DNA of 8,327 bases from JBDTCS01 sp039923455 (GTDB taxonomy: Bacteria > Bacteroidota > Ignavibacteria > Palsa-1295): the NCBI GenBank assembly GCA_039923455.1, contig JBDTCS010000259.1:1-8327 (forward strand), given 5' to 3'. The notes beneath the pieces were generated by a model that was not told where the DNA came from, searched no databases, and saw only the letters and a program-made list of their open reading frames with translations. The position numbers and the translations under genes were made by a program. Below are positions 1 through 6,699 of this stretch, in pieces (the first letter of the stretch is position 1; each line of letters opens with the position of its first letter).

Positions 1-503
1 GACGTTGTGAAAAGCTCTGCGCCACCGGTAATGATACCCGTTTGTGAATCGAAGAAATGAATGCCCGTTAAAACATGCACGGTGGAAAAATCTTGTCGAA
101 TCCAATTTGCTCCACCATCGGAGGTCCGCACCATGAGGCCACTATCGCCTATGCCGAATACATGCAAGGAATCGATCATGTAAACATACTTAACATGTTT
201 TTCAAACGGATCACCCTGTCGTTCAATCTTTGGATCCTGCTCGCTCCACGTGGCACCCGCATCTGTCGTTCGCAGAATTTTTGATATTTCCCCATGGCGA
301 TCGGCATGTTGGCCGGCCACACTAAAGTTATGATCGTCGCACGCAGAAATCGATACATAACCCCAATGCGTGCCTGTGTCTAATCGTGATTCGCGGAGGA
401 CATCCCAACGAACTGTGGTCTGAGACGCACACGGCGAGGTCAGCGCTCCTAACAGTGAGAGTATCCAAATGAGGAGCGACGAATTTAGAAAAAATGATTT
501 CAT
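1..503 (-). CDS. Secreted Ycf48/BNR-repeat beta-propeller-like protein, partial (N-terminus only)
   Basis: Reading the minus strand from the ATG at 503-501 gives 167 codons with no stop before the window edge. The C-terminal part is missing. Residues 1-28 form a signal peptide: K2, a hydrophobic stretch around 8-22, then SPCAS|QT as a likely signal peptidase I site. The mature part has two BNR/Asp-box-like motifs, RTTDAGATW (78-86) and RTSDGGANW (126-134), spaced as in the blades of Ycf48-like or sialidase-type propellers. Such proteins are exported; the substrate cannot be told here. There is no Shine-Dalgarno sequence before the ATG. A TATAAT on the minus strand (571-566) could be its -10 box, giving a leader of about 55 nt. 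An out-of-frame ATG at 567 preceded by AGGAG opens a 79-codon frame, but that frame lacks the BNR motifs. The family call is from motifs only. Confidence 0.75.
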   Translation of the reverse strand, partial: MKSFFLNSSLLIWILSLLGALTSPCASQTTVRWDVLRESRLDTGTHWGYVSISACDDHNFSVAGQHADRHGEISKILRTTDAGATWSEQDPKIERQGDPFEKHVKYVYMIDSLHVFGIGDSGLMVRTSDGGANWIRQDFSTVHVLTGIHFFDSQTGIITGGAELFTT

Positions 504-846
504 TGTGAGCAGGAAAGGTTGTGAACGAAGCGAAAGCAATGATTACGATTCGAATTCTTACAATCATTATAACTCCTGTCTAAAGAGATTGTTACAGTAG
601 AATGAGGCACAAATTTGTGCCCTCCGAATTCATTTGGAATCTTGAAAAAATCATCGGGCGTTAAGTGGCTGGCAGCCCTCGATTACTCCGAAGAATATCC
701 AGTTATCTCCACCATCGCTTCCTGACGTACCACGCACCCTAAAGGGATGCGGCTACCGGAGGAGTTGGGTAAGCGATCCTCCATTTCTGAGTCTTAATCC
801 CGGCTTCACACCATCTTGGGAACACCTGATCGGCTCGCCGTGTTGG
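504..846. other. Long divergent intergenic region, no confident gene
   Basis: This lies between the exported BNR protein (minus) and the CIRCE element of groES (plus). It holds a 16-bp palindrome at 606-621. From about 643 to 876 the plus strand has an open frame of about 75 codons, rich in Pro, Ser and Trp, but with no ATG and running through CIRCE. The minus strand across roughly 734-661 can be read as TSGSDGGDNWIFFG, which resembles a BNR motif but sits between stops. I do not call a gene. A decayed propeller fragment or a dispersed intergenic repeat are both possible. Confidence 0.5.
606..621. repeat. Perfect 16-bp palindrome
   Basis: GGCACAAATTTGTGCC is fully self-complementary about the 613/614 centre. 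As DNA it could bind a dimeric regulator. As RNA it would give only a five-pair stem with an AAAUUU loop and no T-tract, so it is not a good intrinsic terminator. It lies about 100 bp upstream of the minus-strand BNR gene start and 240 bp upstream of CIRCE. Confidence 0.6.
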
Positions 847-873
847 TTAGCACTCGATGGCGGTGAGTGCCAA
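847..873 (+). promoter_or_regulatory. CIRCE operator (HrcA binding site) of groESL
   Basis: TTAGCACTC (847-855), a 9-nt spacer, then GAGTGCCAA (865-873). This matches the CIRCE consensus TTAGCACTC-N9-GAGTGCTAA at all but one base (C for T in the right arm). CIRCE is bound by the HrcA repressor, which depends on GroEL for activity, so the operon is expected to be derepressed on heat shock. It sits 56 bp before the groES start codon, the usual place. I could not pick a convincing -35/-10 pair around it. Confidence 0.95.
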
Positions 874-929
874 TAAAACTCAGATTTTACTTGAATTTCT
901 TGATATTTCACTAATTACGCAGGACAAAC

Positions 930-1235
930 ATGAATTTGAAACCACTACAGGACCGCATTATTGTGCGCGCAGCGGCTCCAGAGGAAGTTACTAAGGGCGG
1001 TATCATTCTTCCGGACACGGTTAAGGAAAAGCCACAGCAGGGCGAAGTGCTTGCTGCCGGACCTGGTAAGGTCGATGATTCGGGCAAGCTCGTTCCGATG
1101 AGCGTTAAGACCGGTGATGTCGTGCTTTACGGTAAATACTCCGGCACCGAGATCGCGATGGACGGTGAGGACGTACTCATCATGCGCGAATCCGATGTGT
1201 TCGCGATCGTCGAGAAGACCGCAAAGAAGAAGTAA
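930..1235 (+). CDS. groES: Co-chaperonin GroES (Cpn10)
   Basis: Encodes a 101-residue cytoplasmic co-chaperonin that caps the GroEL ring as a heptameric lid during ATP-driven protein folding. The N-terminus NLKPLQDRIIVR is the typical first strand. The mobile loop spans about residues 17-34, with the GroEL-contacting hydrophobic tripeptide I25-I26-L27 inside GGIILP. GEVLAAGPG and the later VLYGKYSGTE segment are family hallmarks. The length is slightly above the usual 95-97 because of a Lys-rich tail (KTAKKK). The start is supported by AGGA at 921-924, five bases before the ATG, and by the fit to the family N-terminus. It is the first gene of a two-gene operon, with 65 nt to groEL, and is under the CIRCE element at 847-873. 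Confidence 0.98.
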   Translation: MNLKPLQDRIIVRAAAPEEVTKGGIILPDTVKEKPQQGEVLAAGPGKVDDSGKLVPMSVKTGDVVLYGKYSGTEIAMDGEDVLIMRESDVFAIVEKTAKKK

Positions 1236-1300
1236 ACTGGGCGATCAGCCTTAGCTTCACAATACTAATTCACAAATTTTTAGAATAGACAATAAAGAAC

Positions 1301-2926
<1,626 letters not shown>

Positions 2927-2947
<21 letters not shown>

Positions 2948-3000
2948 TCCTAACCGATCAAGAATCGTACAAGGGCGGCCGAATGGTCGCCCTTTTTTTT
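2927..3000 (+). repeat. Direct repeat copy 1: groEL 3' end plus terminator
   Basis: The final codons of groEL and the hairpin with its T-tract match 6366-6437 in the same orientation. The first 23 bases differ at one position. GATCAAG recurs at the same offset. The terminator arms AGGGCGGCC and AGGGCAGCC differ at one base. By hand alignment about three quarters of positions agree. The two copies flank the accessory islet, as attachment-site duplications of integrative elements do. Confidence 0.75.
2971..3000 (+). terminator. Rho-independent terminator of groESL
   Basis: AAGGGCGGCC (2971-2980), loop GAAT, then GGTCGCCCTT (2985-2994): a ten-pair stem with one G-U pair, running into a run of eight T to position 3000. 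It begins 23 nt after the groEL stop codon. Confidence 0.95.
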
Positions 3001-3094
3001 GGTCGAACTCGAATTGGAACGGATTAGTCGGCTCAGGAGCTTTTCAATCCGGACTTACGCTAAATTCATGCACGGTGGATTTGGTATGCGATAG

Positions 3095-3232
3095 GAGCCT
3101 GCGGGCATTTTTGCGGGAGCGATCCCTCACTCCGATCGTGGTGTGGAGTGTGCGTCCGAGGCCAATCGCAACATCCAGCGAGCTCATGGCTTCTCCAACC
3201 AGGCAGAAACGTTCTATAGAAACAACAGATAA
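3095..3232 (+). pseudogene. Remnant of an IS3-family transposase (OrfB, rve integrase domain)
   Basis: The plus frame from 3095 reads EPAGIFAGAIPHSDRGVECASEA and continues to RAHGF. This resembles the part of IS3-type OrfB around the second catalytic Asp of the DDE triad, where HSDRG-x-Q/E-Y-x-S and a downstream A-HGI are typical. HSDRG lies at 3128-3142. A TAG stop at 3092-3094 interrupts the upstream reading, the first Asp and final Glu regions are missing, and similarity fades after about 3202 before a stop at 3230-3232. It is therefore a dead fragment with no visible terminal inverted repeats. It starts about 95 bp after the groEL terminator, at the left edge of the islet. The call is from motif memory, not a search. 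Confidence 0.55.
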
Positions 3233-3246
3233 AATACTCAATTCAT

Positions 3247-4017
3247 ATGAACGAAATAATTTGTCCCAATTGTAAAAAGGCTTTTAAAGTTGATGAGGCT
3301 GGTTATGCGGATATTGTTAAGCAGGTTCGAGATCATCAATATGAAGAAGAATTGCAAACGCGGCTGGACCTTGCAGAAAAAGAAAAAGAGAATGCCGTAA
3401 AGCTTGCCGAAGCTAAGCTTACACAGTTATTACAGCAAGGTCTTACGAGCAAAGATACAGAAATAGCCCAGCTAAAAGCAAAGAGTGAACTTGAACTCGC
3501 TCAAAAGTTAGCCAAGAAAGACTCTGATATTGCGGAGTTGAGATCTAAAATTGATAAAGCCGAAATTGATAAGGCACTCACAGTCACAGAAGCGGTAAAC
3601 AAAATCGAAAAGGAACGTGATGTGTTAGCCAACGATCTAAAAAACAAAGAAACAGAAAAACAATTACTCACAAACTCCCTAAACGACAAATTCACTGCCG
3701 AACTCAAAACGAAGGACGATATCATTAAGATGAAAGATGAAGAAATCGCTCTGCGCAAAGACATGAAGCTCAAACTTTCAACCAAAATGATTGGCGAAAC
3801 ACTTGAGCAACACTGTGAGACTGAATTTAACAAGCTCCGGGCAACGGCCTTTCCGCGTGCCTATTTTGAAAAAGACAATGACTCAAAGTCTGGAAGCAAG
3901 GGTGATTATATCTACAAGGAAATCGATGAGACAGGTAGTGAAAGCATTTCGATCATGTTCGAAATGAAGAATGAGGGTGATGGGACTGTTGCAAAAAAAG
4001 GAATGAAGAGTTTTTGA
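3247..4017 (+). CDS. DUF2130 family protein, N-terminal part (frameshifted gene)
   Basis: These 256 residues are the first part of a DUF2130 (PF09903) protein of unknown function. Residues 6-9 are CPNC, half of a zinc-ribbon-like motif. About residues 25-180 are a long Lys/Glu-rich coiled coil. The conserved domain begins near residue 180 and includes LEQHCETEFNKLR, GDYIYKE and ISIMFEMKNEGD. The frame then ends in a non-family tail (KKGMKSF). The rest of the domain continues in the -1 frame from the A7 run at 3993-3999. Joined, the gene would span 3247-4508 and encode about 420 residues, about the usual family length. No Shine-Dalgarno sequence is present, and the start fits the family N-terminus. 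The gene is more AT-rich than groEL. It is either a recent pseudogene, a homopolymer sequencing error, or a slippage-expressed gene. Confidence 0.85.
   Translation: MNEIICPNCKKAFKVDEAGYADIVKQVRDHQYEEELQTRLDLAEKEKENAVKLAEAKLTQLLQQGLTSKDTEIAQLKAKSELELAQKLAKKDSDIAELRSKIDKAEIDKALTVTEAVNKIEKERDVLANDLKNKETEKQLLTNSLNDKFTAELKTKDDIIKMKDEEIALRKDMKLKLSTKMIGETLEQHCETEFNKLRATAFPRAYFEKDNDSKSGSKGDYIYKEIDETGSESISIMFEMKNEGDGTVAKKGMKSF
3993..3999 (+). other. A7 run at the DUF2130 frameshift (possible slippery site)
   Basis: GC followed by seven A and then GG. In the upstream frame it is read GCA AAA AAA GGA and leads to a stop at 4015-4017. Re-reading one A (-1 shift), or one extra A in the run, gives AGG AAT GAA GAG TTT TTG AAA and continues directly into the conserved DUF2130 C-terminal half. 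I see no clear stimulatory hairpin just downstream. Confidence 0.8.
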
Positions 4018-4508
4018 AAGAATTGGACAAAGACCGAAACGAAAAAAAATGTGAGTATGCAGTTCTTGTTTCACTGCTAGAAGCAGAAAGCGAGCTCTAT
4101 AATACGGGCATAGTTGATGTTTCTCACAAATACAGTAAAATGTATGTTGTTCGCCCTCAATTCTTTATTCCGATTATCACTCTGCTTCGGAATGCGGCGA
4201 TGAAGTCCATGCAATATAAAGCGGAGTTAACTTTGATAAAAAGTCAAAATATTGATATAACCAATTTTGAAGATAAAGTAAACAGCTTCAAAGAGGGATT
4301 CGCAAAAAACTATGACTTAGCTAGTAGACAGTTCAAAACGGCAATTGAGGAAATAGATAAATCTATTGATCATCTCCAAAGAACAAAAGACGCATTATTG
4401 TCTTCCGTAAACAACCTACGTTTGGCAAATAACAAAGCGGACGATCTAACAATCAAGAAATTAACTCACGGCAATCCTACAATGACGGCAAAGTTTGAAG
4501 AACTCTGA
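4014..4508 (+). CDS. DUF2130 family protein, C-terminal part (frameshifted gene)
   Basis: This frame carries the second half of the DUF2130 domain: KELDKDRNEKKCEYAVLVS, LYNTGIVDVSHKY, MYVVRPQFFIPIITLLRN, NIDITNFE, then a helical segment FAKNYDLASRQFKTAIEEIDKSIDHLQ and the family ending NPTMTAKFEEL. The stop is at 4506-4508. The nominal start at 4014 is a TTG with no ribosome site, overlapping the upstream stop (TTGA). It lies inside the conserved domain, so I do not think it is a real start. The open frame extends back to the A7 run at 3993-3999, where the two halves join. It could be made only through frameshifting or as a non-native fragment. Confidence 0.8.
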   Translation: MKELDKDRNEKKCEYAVLVSLLEAESELYNTGIVDVSHKYSKMYVVRPQFFIPIITLLRNAAMKSMQYKAELTLIKSQNIDITNFEDKVNSFKEGFAKNYDLASRQFKTAIEEIDKSIDHLQRTKDALLSSVNNLRLANNKADDLTIKKLTHGNPTMTAKFEEL

Positions 4509-4575
4509 TTGCCATTTAGTGGCCATTGTAAAAATTCAGTAGCATCCCATAGCCAACAATACAAAATAGAACTGT

Positions 4576-5148
4576 ATGAGAAACATAATTTCATTTGTGC
4601 ATATATCGCTTGACGGTTTTGTCGCAGGACCAAACGGAGAGATGAACTGGATTAAAGTTGATGAAGAAATTTTTGATCATGTCGGTACACGGATAGGCGC
4701 AACCGACACTGCATTGTATGGACGGGCAACGTATGATATGATGGAGGGTTACTGGCCAACTGCTGGAAAAGAGCCGGATGCGAGCAAGCACGACATTGAT
4801 CATTCAAAGTGGTATAGCAAAGCGCACAAGATTGTTTTATCCAAAACAATGAAAGACGCGGATTTGCCGAACACAACAATTATTAGCGATAATCTTTCGG
4901 ATAGACTAAATGAAATAAAACAACAGGCCGGTAGCGAGATCCTGCTTTTTGGCAGCCCTACAGCCACACATGCCCTTATGCAACAAAACTTAATCGACGG
5001 CTATTGGCTATTTGTTAATCCAATTATTCTTGGACAAGGCATTCCATTGTTTGTGGACATCAAAGACAAAACAAAACTAAATCTAATAACTACTCGGCAA
5101 TTTACTTGCGGAGTAACCGAATTGAATTACATAGTGGACAGAAAATAA
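4576..5148 (+). CDS. Dihydrofolate reductase-like protein, RibD C-terminal domain family
   Basis: A complete 190-residue cytoplasmic protein of the RibD_C/DHFR-like fold (PF01872), similar to the stand-alone YwjB/YyaP type. ISLDGFVAGPNGEMNW (near residue 10) is the N-terminal strand and substrate loop. LYGRATYDMM-x(2)-YW is the next conserved block. KIVLSKT follows. GSEILLFGSPTATHALMQQNLIDGYWLFVNPIILGQGIPLF is the NADPH-binding glycine region and C-terminal core. Stand-alone members are presumed NAD(P)H-dependent reductases; the substrate is unknown, and this is unlikely to be the housekeeping folate or riboflavin enzyme. There is no Shine-Dalgarno sequence, and the ATG fits the family N-terminus. 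The next gene starts 47 nt downstream on the same strand, so they may be co-transcribed. Confidence 0.9.
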   Translation: MRNIISFVHISLDGFVAGPNGEMNWIKVDEEIFDHVGTRIGATDTALYGRATYDMMEGYWPTAGKEPDASKHDIDHSKWYSKAHKIVLSKTMKDADLPNTTIISDNLSDRLNEIKQQAGSEILLFGSPTATHALMQQNLIDGYWLFVNPIILGQGIPLFVDIKDKTKLNLITTRQFTCGVTELNYIVDRK

Positions 5149-5195
5149 TCCTGACGCGTCGGTAAATATTGGATGTGACGACATCAAAAGTGAAA

Positions 5196-5798
5196 ATGGG
5201 AAATAAGATTCAAGACAAAGTAATAAAACCTGATTCGCCAATTCTGTCATTCACTACTACAAATGAACTGGATGCTTGGTTTGCAAAACATCATGCGGTA
5301 TCAACAGGCATTTGGACGCGACTTTTCAAAATAAAATCTGGCGTTGCAACTATCACCTATGCGGATGCACTTGATGTGGCGTTATGTTATGGCTGGATTG
5401 ATGGGCAAAAAAAAACTTACGACGCGGAATCGTGGCTTCAGAGATTCACCCCCCGAAGACCCAAAAGTATTTGGTCCAAACGAAATAGAGAGCATATAGC
5501 ACGTCTTGAGAAATTGGGGCTAATGAAAGCAGCAGGAATTAAACAAGTAGAGGAAGCCAAAGCGGACGGCCGGTGGGAACAAGCGTATGATTCGGCAAGC
5601 AATATGGTTGTGCCTGCCGACTTCTTAACAGAGTTAGCTAAGCATAAAAAGGCTGAAGCTTTTTTCAAAACACTCAACAAGACAAATACCTACTCCATCG
5701 TCTGGCGACTGCAAACCGCAAAAAAACCTGAAACACGAGAGAAGAGGATGCAAGCAATTCTTGAGATGCTAAAAAAGGGAGAAAAATTTCATTCGTAA
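5196..5798 (+). CDS. YdeI/OmpD-associated family protein (OmdA domain)
   Basis: About 200 residues matching the YdeI/OmpD-associated (bacteriocin-protection) family. The N-terminal half has SFTTTNELDAWFAKHHAVSTGIWTRLFKIKSG, then TYADALDVALCYGWIDGQKK, and the characteristic FTPRRPKSIWSKRNREHIARLEKLGLM. The C-terminal PF13376-type part has DGRWEQAYDSAS, VPADFLTELAKHKKAEAFFKTLNKTNTYSIVWRL, and a basic helix. The family is linked to resistance to cationic peptides or stress in some bacteria, but the biochemical role is unclear. I chose the ATG at 5196. A TTG at 5169 and a GTG at 5190 are in frame, but neither has a ribosome site. It follows the DHFR-like gene by 47 nt. A DUF1801 remnant lies just downstream; that domain is fused to this one in some YdeI proteins, so the pairing makes sense. 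Confidence 0.88.
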   Translation: MGNKIQDKVIKPDSPILSFTTTNELDAWFAKHHAVSTGIWTRLFKIKSGVATITYADALDVALCYGWIDGQKKTYDAESWLQRFTPRRPKSIWSKRNREHIARLEKLGLMKAAGIKQVEEAKADGRWEQAYDSASNMVVPADFLTELAKHKKAEAFFKTLNKTNTYSIVWRLQTAKKPETREKRMQAILEMLKKGEKFHS

Positions 5799-5845
5799 CA
5801 ACGCAGTTCAAAGTCTAATCAGAATATCAATGAGTAGATCTTATA

Positions 5846-5976
5846 TTGTATACTAACGTACAAGAACAAATCGAAGAGTATATTACAGCCAACCTGAGCC
5901 AAAGCGCAGCAACATGGAAGCGCTGCACCGGATCGATATGGCGCTGAGATCCAAAACAAGTGATCGAATCAGATGA
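5846..5976 (+). pseudogene. DUF1801 family remnant, frameshifted and truncated
   Basis: A TTG at 5846 opens MYTNVQEQIEEYITA. One base is missing around 5888-5889, and the reading continues in another frame as QPEPKRSNMEALHRID, then an unrelated-looking tail to a TGA at 5974-5976. EEYI-(x)-QPEPKRS-M-ALH is the N-terminal signature of DUF1801 (PF08818) proteins. These are normally about 110-140 residues, so roughly the last two thirds are gone. Two lesions (frameshift and truncation) show it is not functional. It lies between the YdeI-like gene and a small hypothetical gene whose ATG overlaps its stop (ATGA). Confidence 0.6.
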
Positions 5977-6233
5977 CCCAGACAGTAGACCTCACACTCG
6001 ACGAAATTCGCGCATACATAGAGAGTGTGCGGTGGCAAACATCGAAGGACGGCTCCCATTCTTACATGTTGATGAAATGGAAACCCGAATCAATCGCGAT
6101 GTTTTATGCGTTCGTTGAATTCATTCGGAGGAATGGTTACATCCAAATCCATGAGGGCATTCCGTATATATGCTTTGATGTTGGCGACATGCGATACTGG
6201 TCCATGGGTGCACCATTGTACGAGACCATTTAA
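5973..6233 (+). CDS. Small conserved hypothetical protein, probably shortened by an in-frame stop
   Basis: An 86-residue frame with no signal peptide or membrane segment. It is rich in aromatic residues: DEIRAYIESVRWQ near the N-terminus, WKPESIAMFYAFVEFIRRNGY in the middle, and FDVGDMRYWSMGAPLYETI at the end. From memory this resembles a small uncharacterised family ending in YW-MG-P-x-ETT-IINRA. Here the TAA at 6231-6233 interrupts that ending, and the same frame continues as INRADRTE to a TGA at 6258-6260. That suggests a nonsense change eight or so residues before the original end. Function is unknown. The protein may still fold, as only the tail is lost. No Shine-Dalgarno sequence is seen. 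Confidence 0.65.
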   Translation: MTQTVDLTLDEIRAYIESVRWQTSKDGSHSYMLMKWKPESIAMFYAFVEFIRRNGYIQIHEGIPYICFDVGDMRYWSMGAPLYETI

Positions 6234-6365
6234 ATAAATAGAGCCGATCGTACGGAGTGAGTCAAAAGTTGAAGCTATCGTGCGATCACGAACCAAACGC
6301 TGCGTACATACAACTATCCGACATTCTGCCGAGAGGGTTATTAGCAGTTGAGGATAAGTTTGAGC

Positions 6366-6437
6366 GGAATGGGTGAAATGTATTGATCTCCACTGATCAA
6401 GCATTTCAAGAGGGCAGCCCATCGGCCGCCTTTTTTT
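6366..6437 (+). repeat. Direct repeat copy 2: vestigial groEL 3' end plus terminator
   Basis: This is the diverged second copy of 2927-3000. It reads GGA ATG GGT GAA ATG TAT TGA (G-M-G-E-M-Y-stop), one residue different from the real GroEL end. It then has GATCAAG at the same offset and a terminator hairpin with a T-tract. Upstream the frame hits a TAG at 6342-6344 with no GroEL similarity, so only the tail is present. It marks the right edge of the accessory islet. Confidence 0.75.
6411..6437 (+). terminator. Rho-independent terminator (second groEL-type copy)
   Basis: AGGGCAGCC (6411-6419), loop CATC, then GGCCGCCTT (6424-6432): nine pairs with one A-C mismatch and one G-U pair, ending in seven T (6431-6437). 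It could stop transcription from the islet genes before the ATPase gene. Confidence 0.75.
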
Positions 6438-6522
6438 GTATGGTAGCGAATGCTGGGTGGTTTCTTGCCTTGTGATGCTACCTCAAATTTCCCTCTAAAA
6501 ATTTGCCCTATTTATTGGCGAA

Positions 6523-6537
6523 AATAATAGTATTATT
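6523..6537. repeat. AT-rich inverted repeat in the ATPase leader region
   Basis: AATAATA (6523-6529), a single G, then TATTATT (6531-6537), with GGC (6517-6519) and GCC (6538-6540) extending the symmetry after a short mismatch. It lies in an AT-rich stretch between the second terminator and the 32-bp repeats. It may be a protein-binding site or a DNA-melting region. No function is shown. Confidence 0.45.
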
Positions 6538-6566
6538 GCCATATTTTTGAAAGACCTGTGATTTGT

Positions 6567-6694
6567 GGATTTGAATCCCTAAAGGCTATGTTTTTCGTGG
6601 ATTAGAATCCTGTAAAAGTATACTATTTAGGGAATGGAATCCTATAATCATAGGATATTTTGGGAAAATGAGATCAAAAAAGGAGAGGAGGTAG
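6567..6694 (+). repeat. Degenerate tandem repeat, four units of 32 bp, upstream of the ATPase gene
   Basis: Three 12-bp cores recur at an exact 32-bp step: GGATTTGAATCC (6567), GGATTAGAATCC (6599) and GGAATGGAATCC (6631). A weaker fourth, GGAAAATGAGATC, starts at 6663. The first two cores are near-palindromes (GGATT-N2-AATCC). Between the cores, some A and T positions also keep the phase (units end in TTTnG-like bases). The third unit overlaps a separate inverted repeat, TCCTATAATCATAGGA (6640-6655), which contains a TATAAT. The array ends at the Shine-Dalgarno sequence of the ATPase gene. Spacing of about three helical turns on one DNA face suggests operators for a cooperative regulator; this is inference. 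Confidence 0.65.
6686..6691 (+). promoter_or_regulatory. Strong Shine-Dalgarno site that sets the ATPase start
   Basis: AGGAGG at 6686-6691, eight bases before the ATG at 6700. It is the only full-consensus site in the window. It favours 6700 over the in-frame ATG at 6634, which lies inside the tandem repeat and has no ribosome site. Confidence 0.8.
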
Positions 6695-6699
6695 AGCAG

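Noticed and set aside
75..284. 69-codon plus frame at the left edge
   Set aside because: It is antisense to the BNR-repeat gene, whose signal peptide and two Asp-box motifs define the real frame.
3044..3241. 65-codon minus-strand frame after groEL
   Set aside because: It is the complement of the IS3-type transposase remnant, whose HSDRG-like reading is on the plus strand.
6090..6422. 110-codon minus-strand frame
   Set aside because: It overlaps the small hypothetical gene and starts inside the second terminator hairpin, with no family features.
6567..6694. CRISPR array reading of the 32-bp repeats
   Set aside because: The conserved core is only about 12 bp, the units are directly adjacent and degenerate with partly similar spacers, and no cas genes are nearby.
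6634..6699. Upstream in-frame ATG giving a 402-residue ATPase
   Set aside because: The extra 22 codons lie in the tandem repeat and TATAAT-containing inverted repeat and have no ribosome site. The ATG at 6700 has AGGAGG eight bases before it and fits the usual family start.
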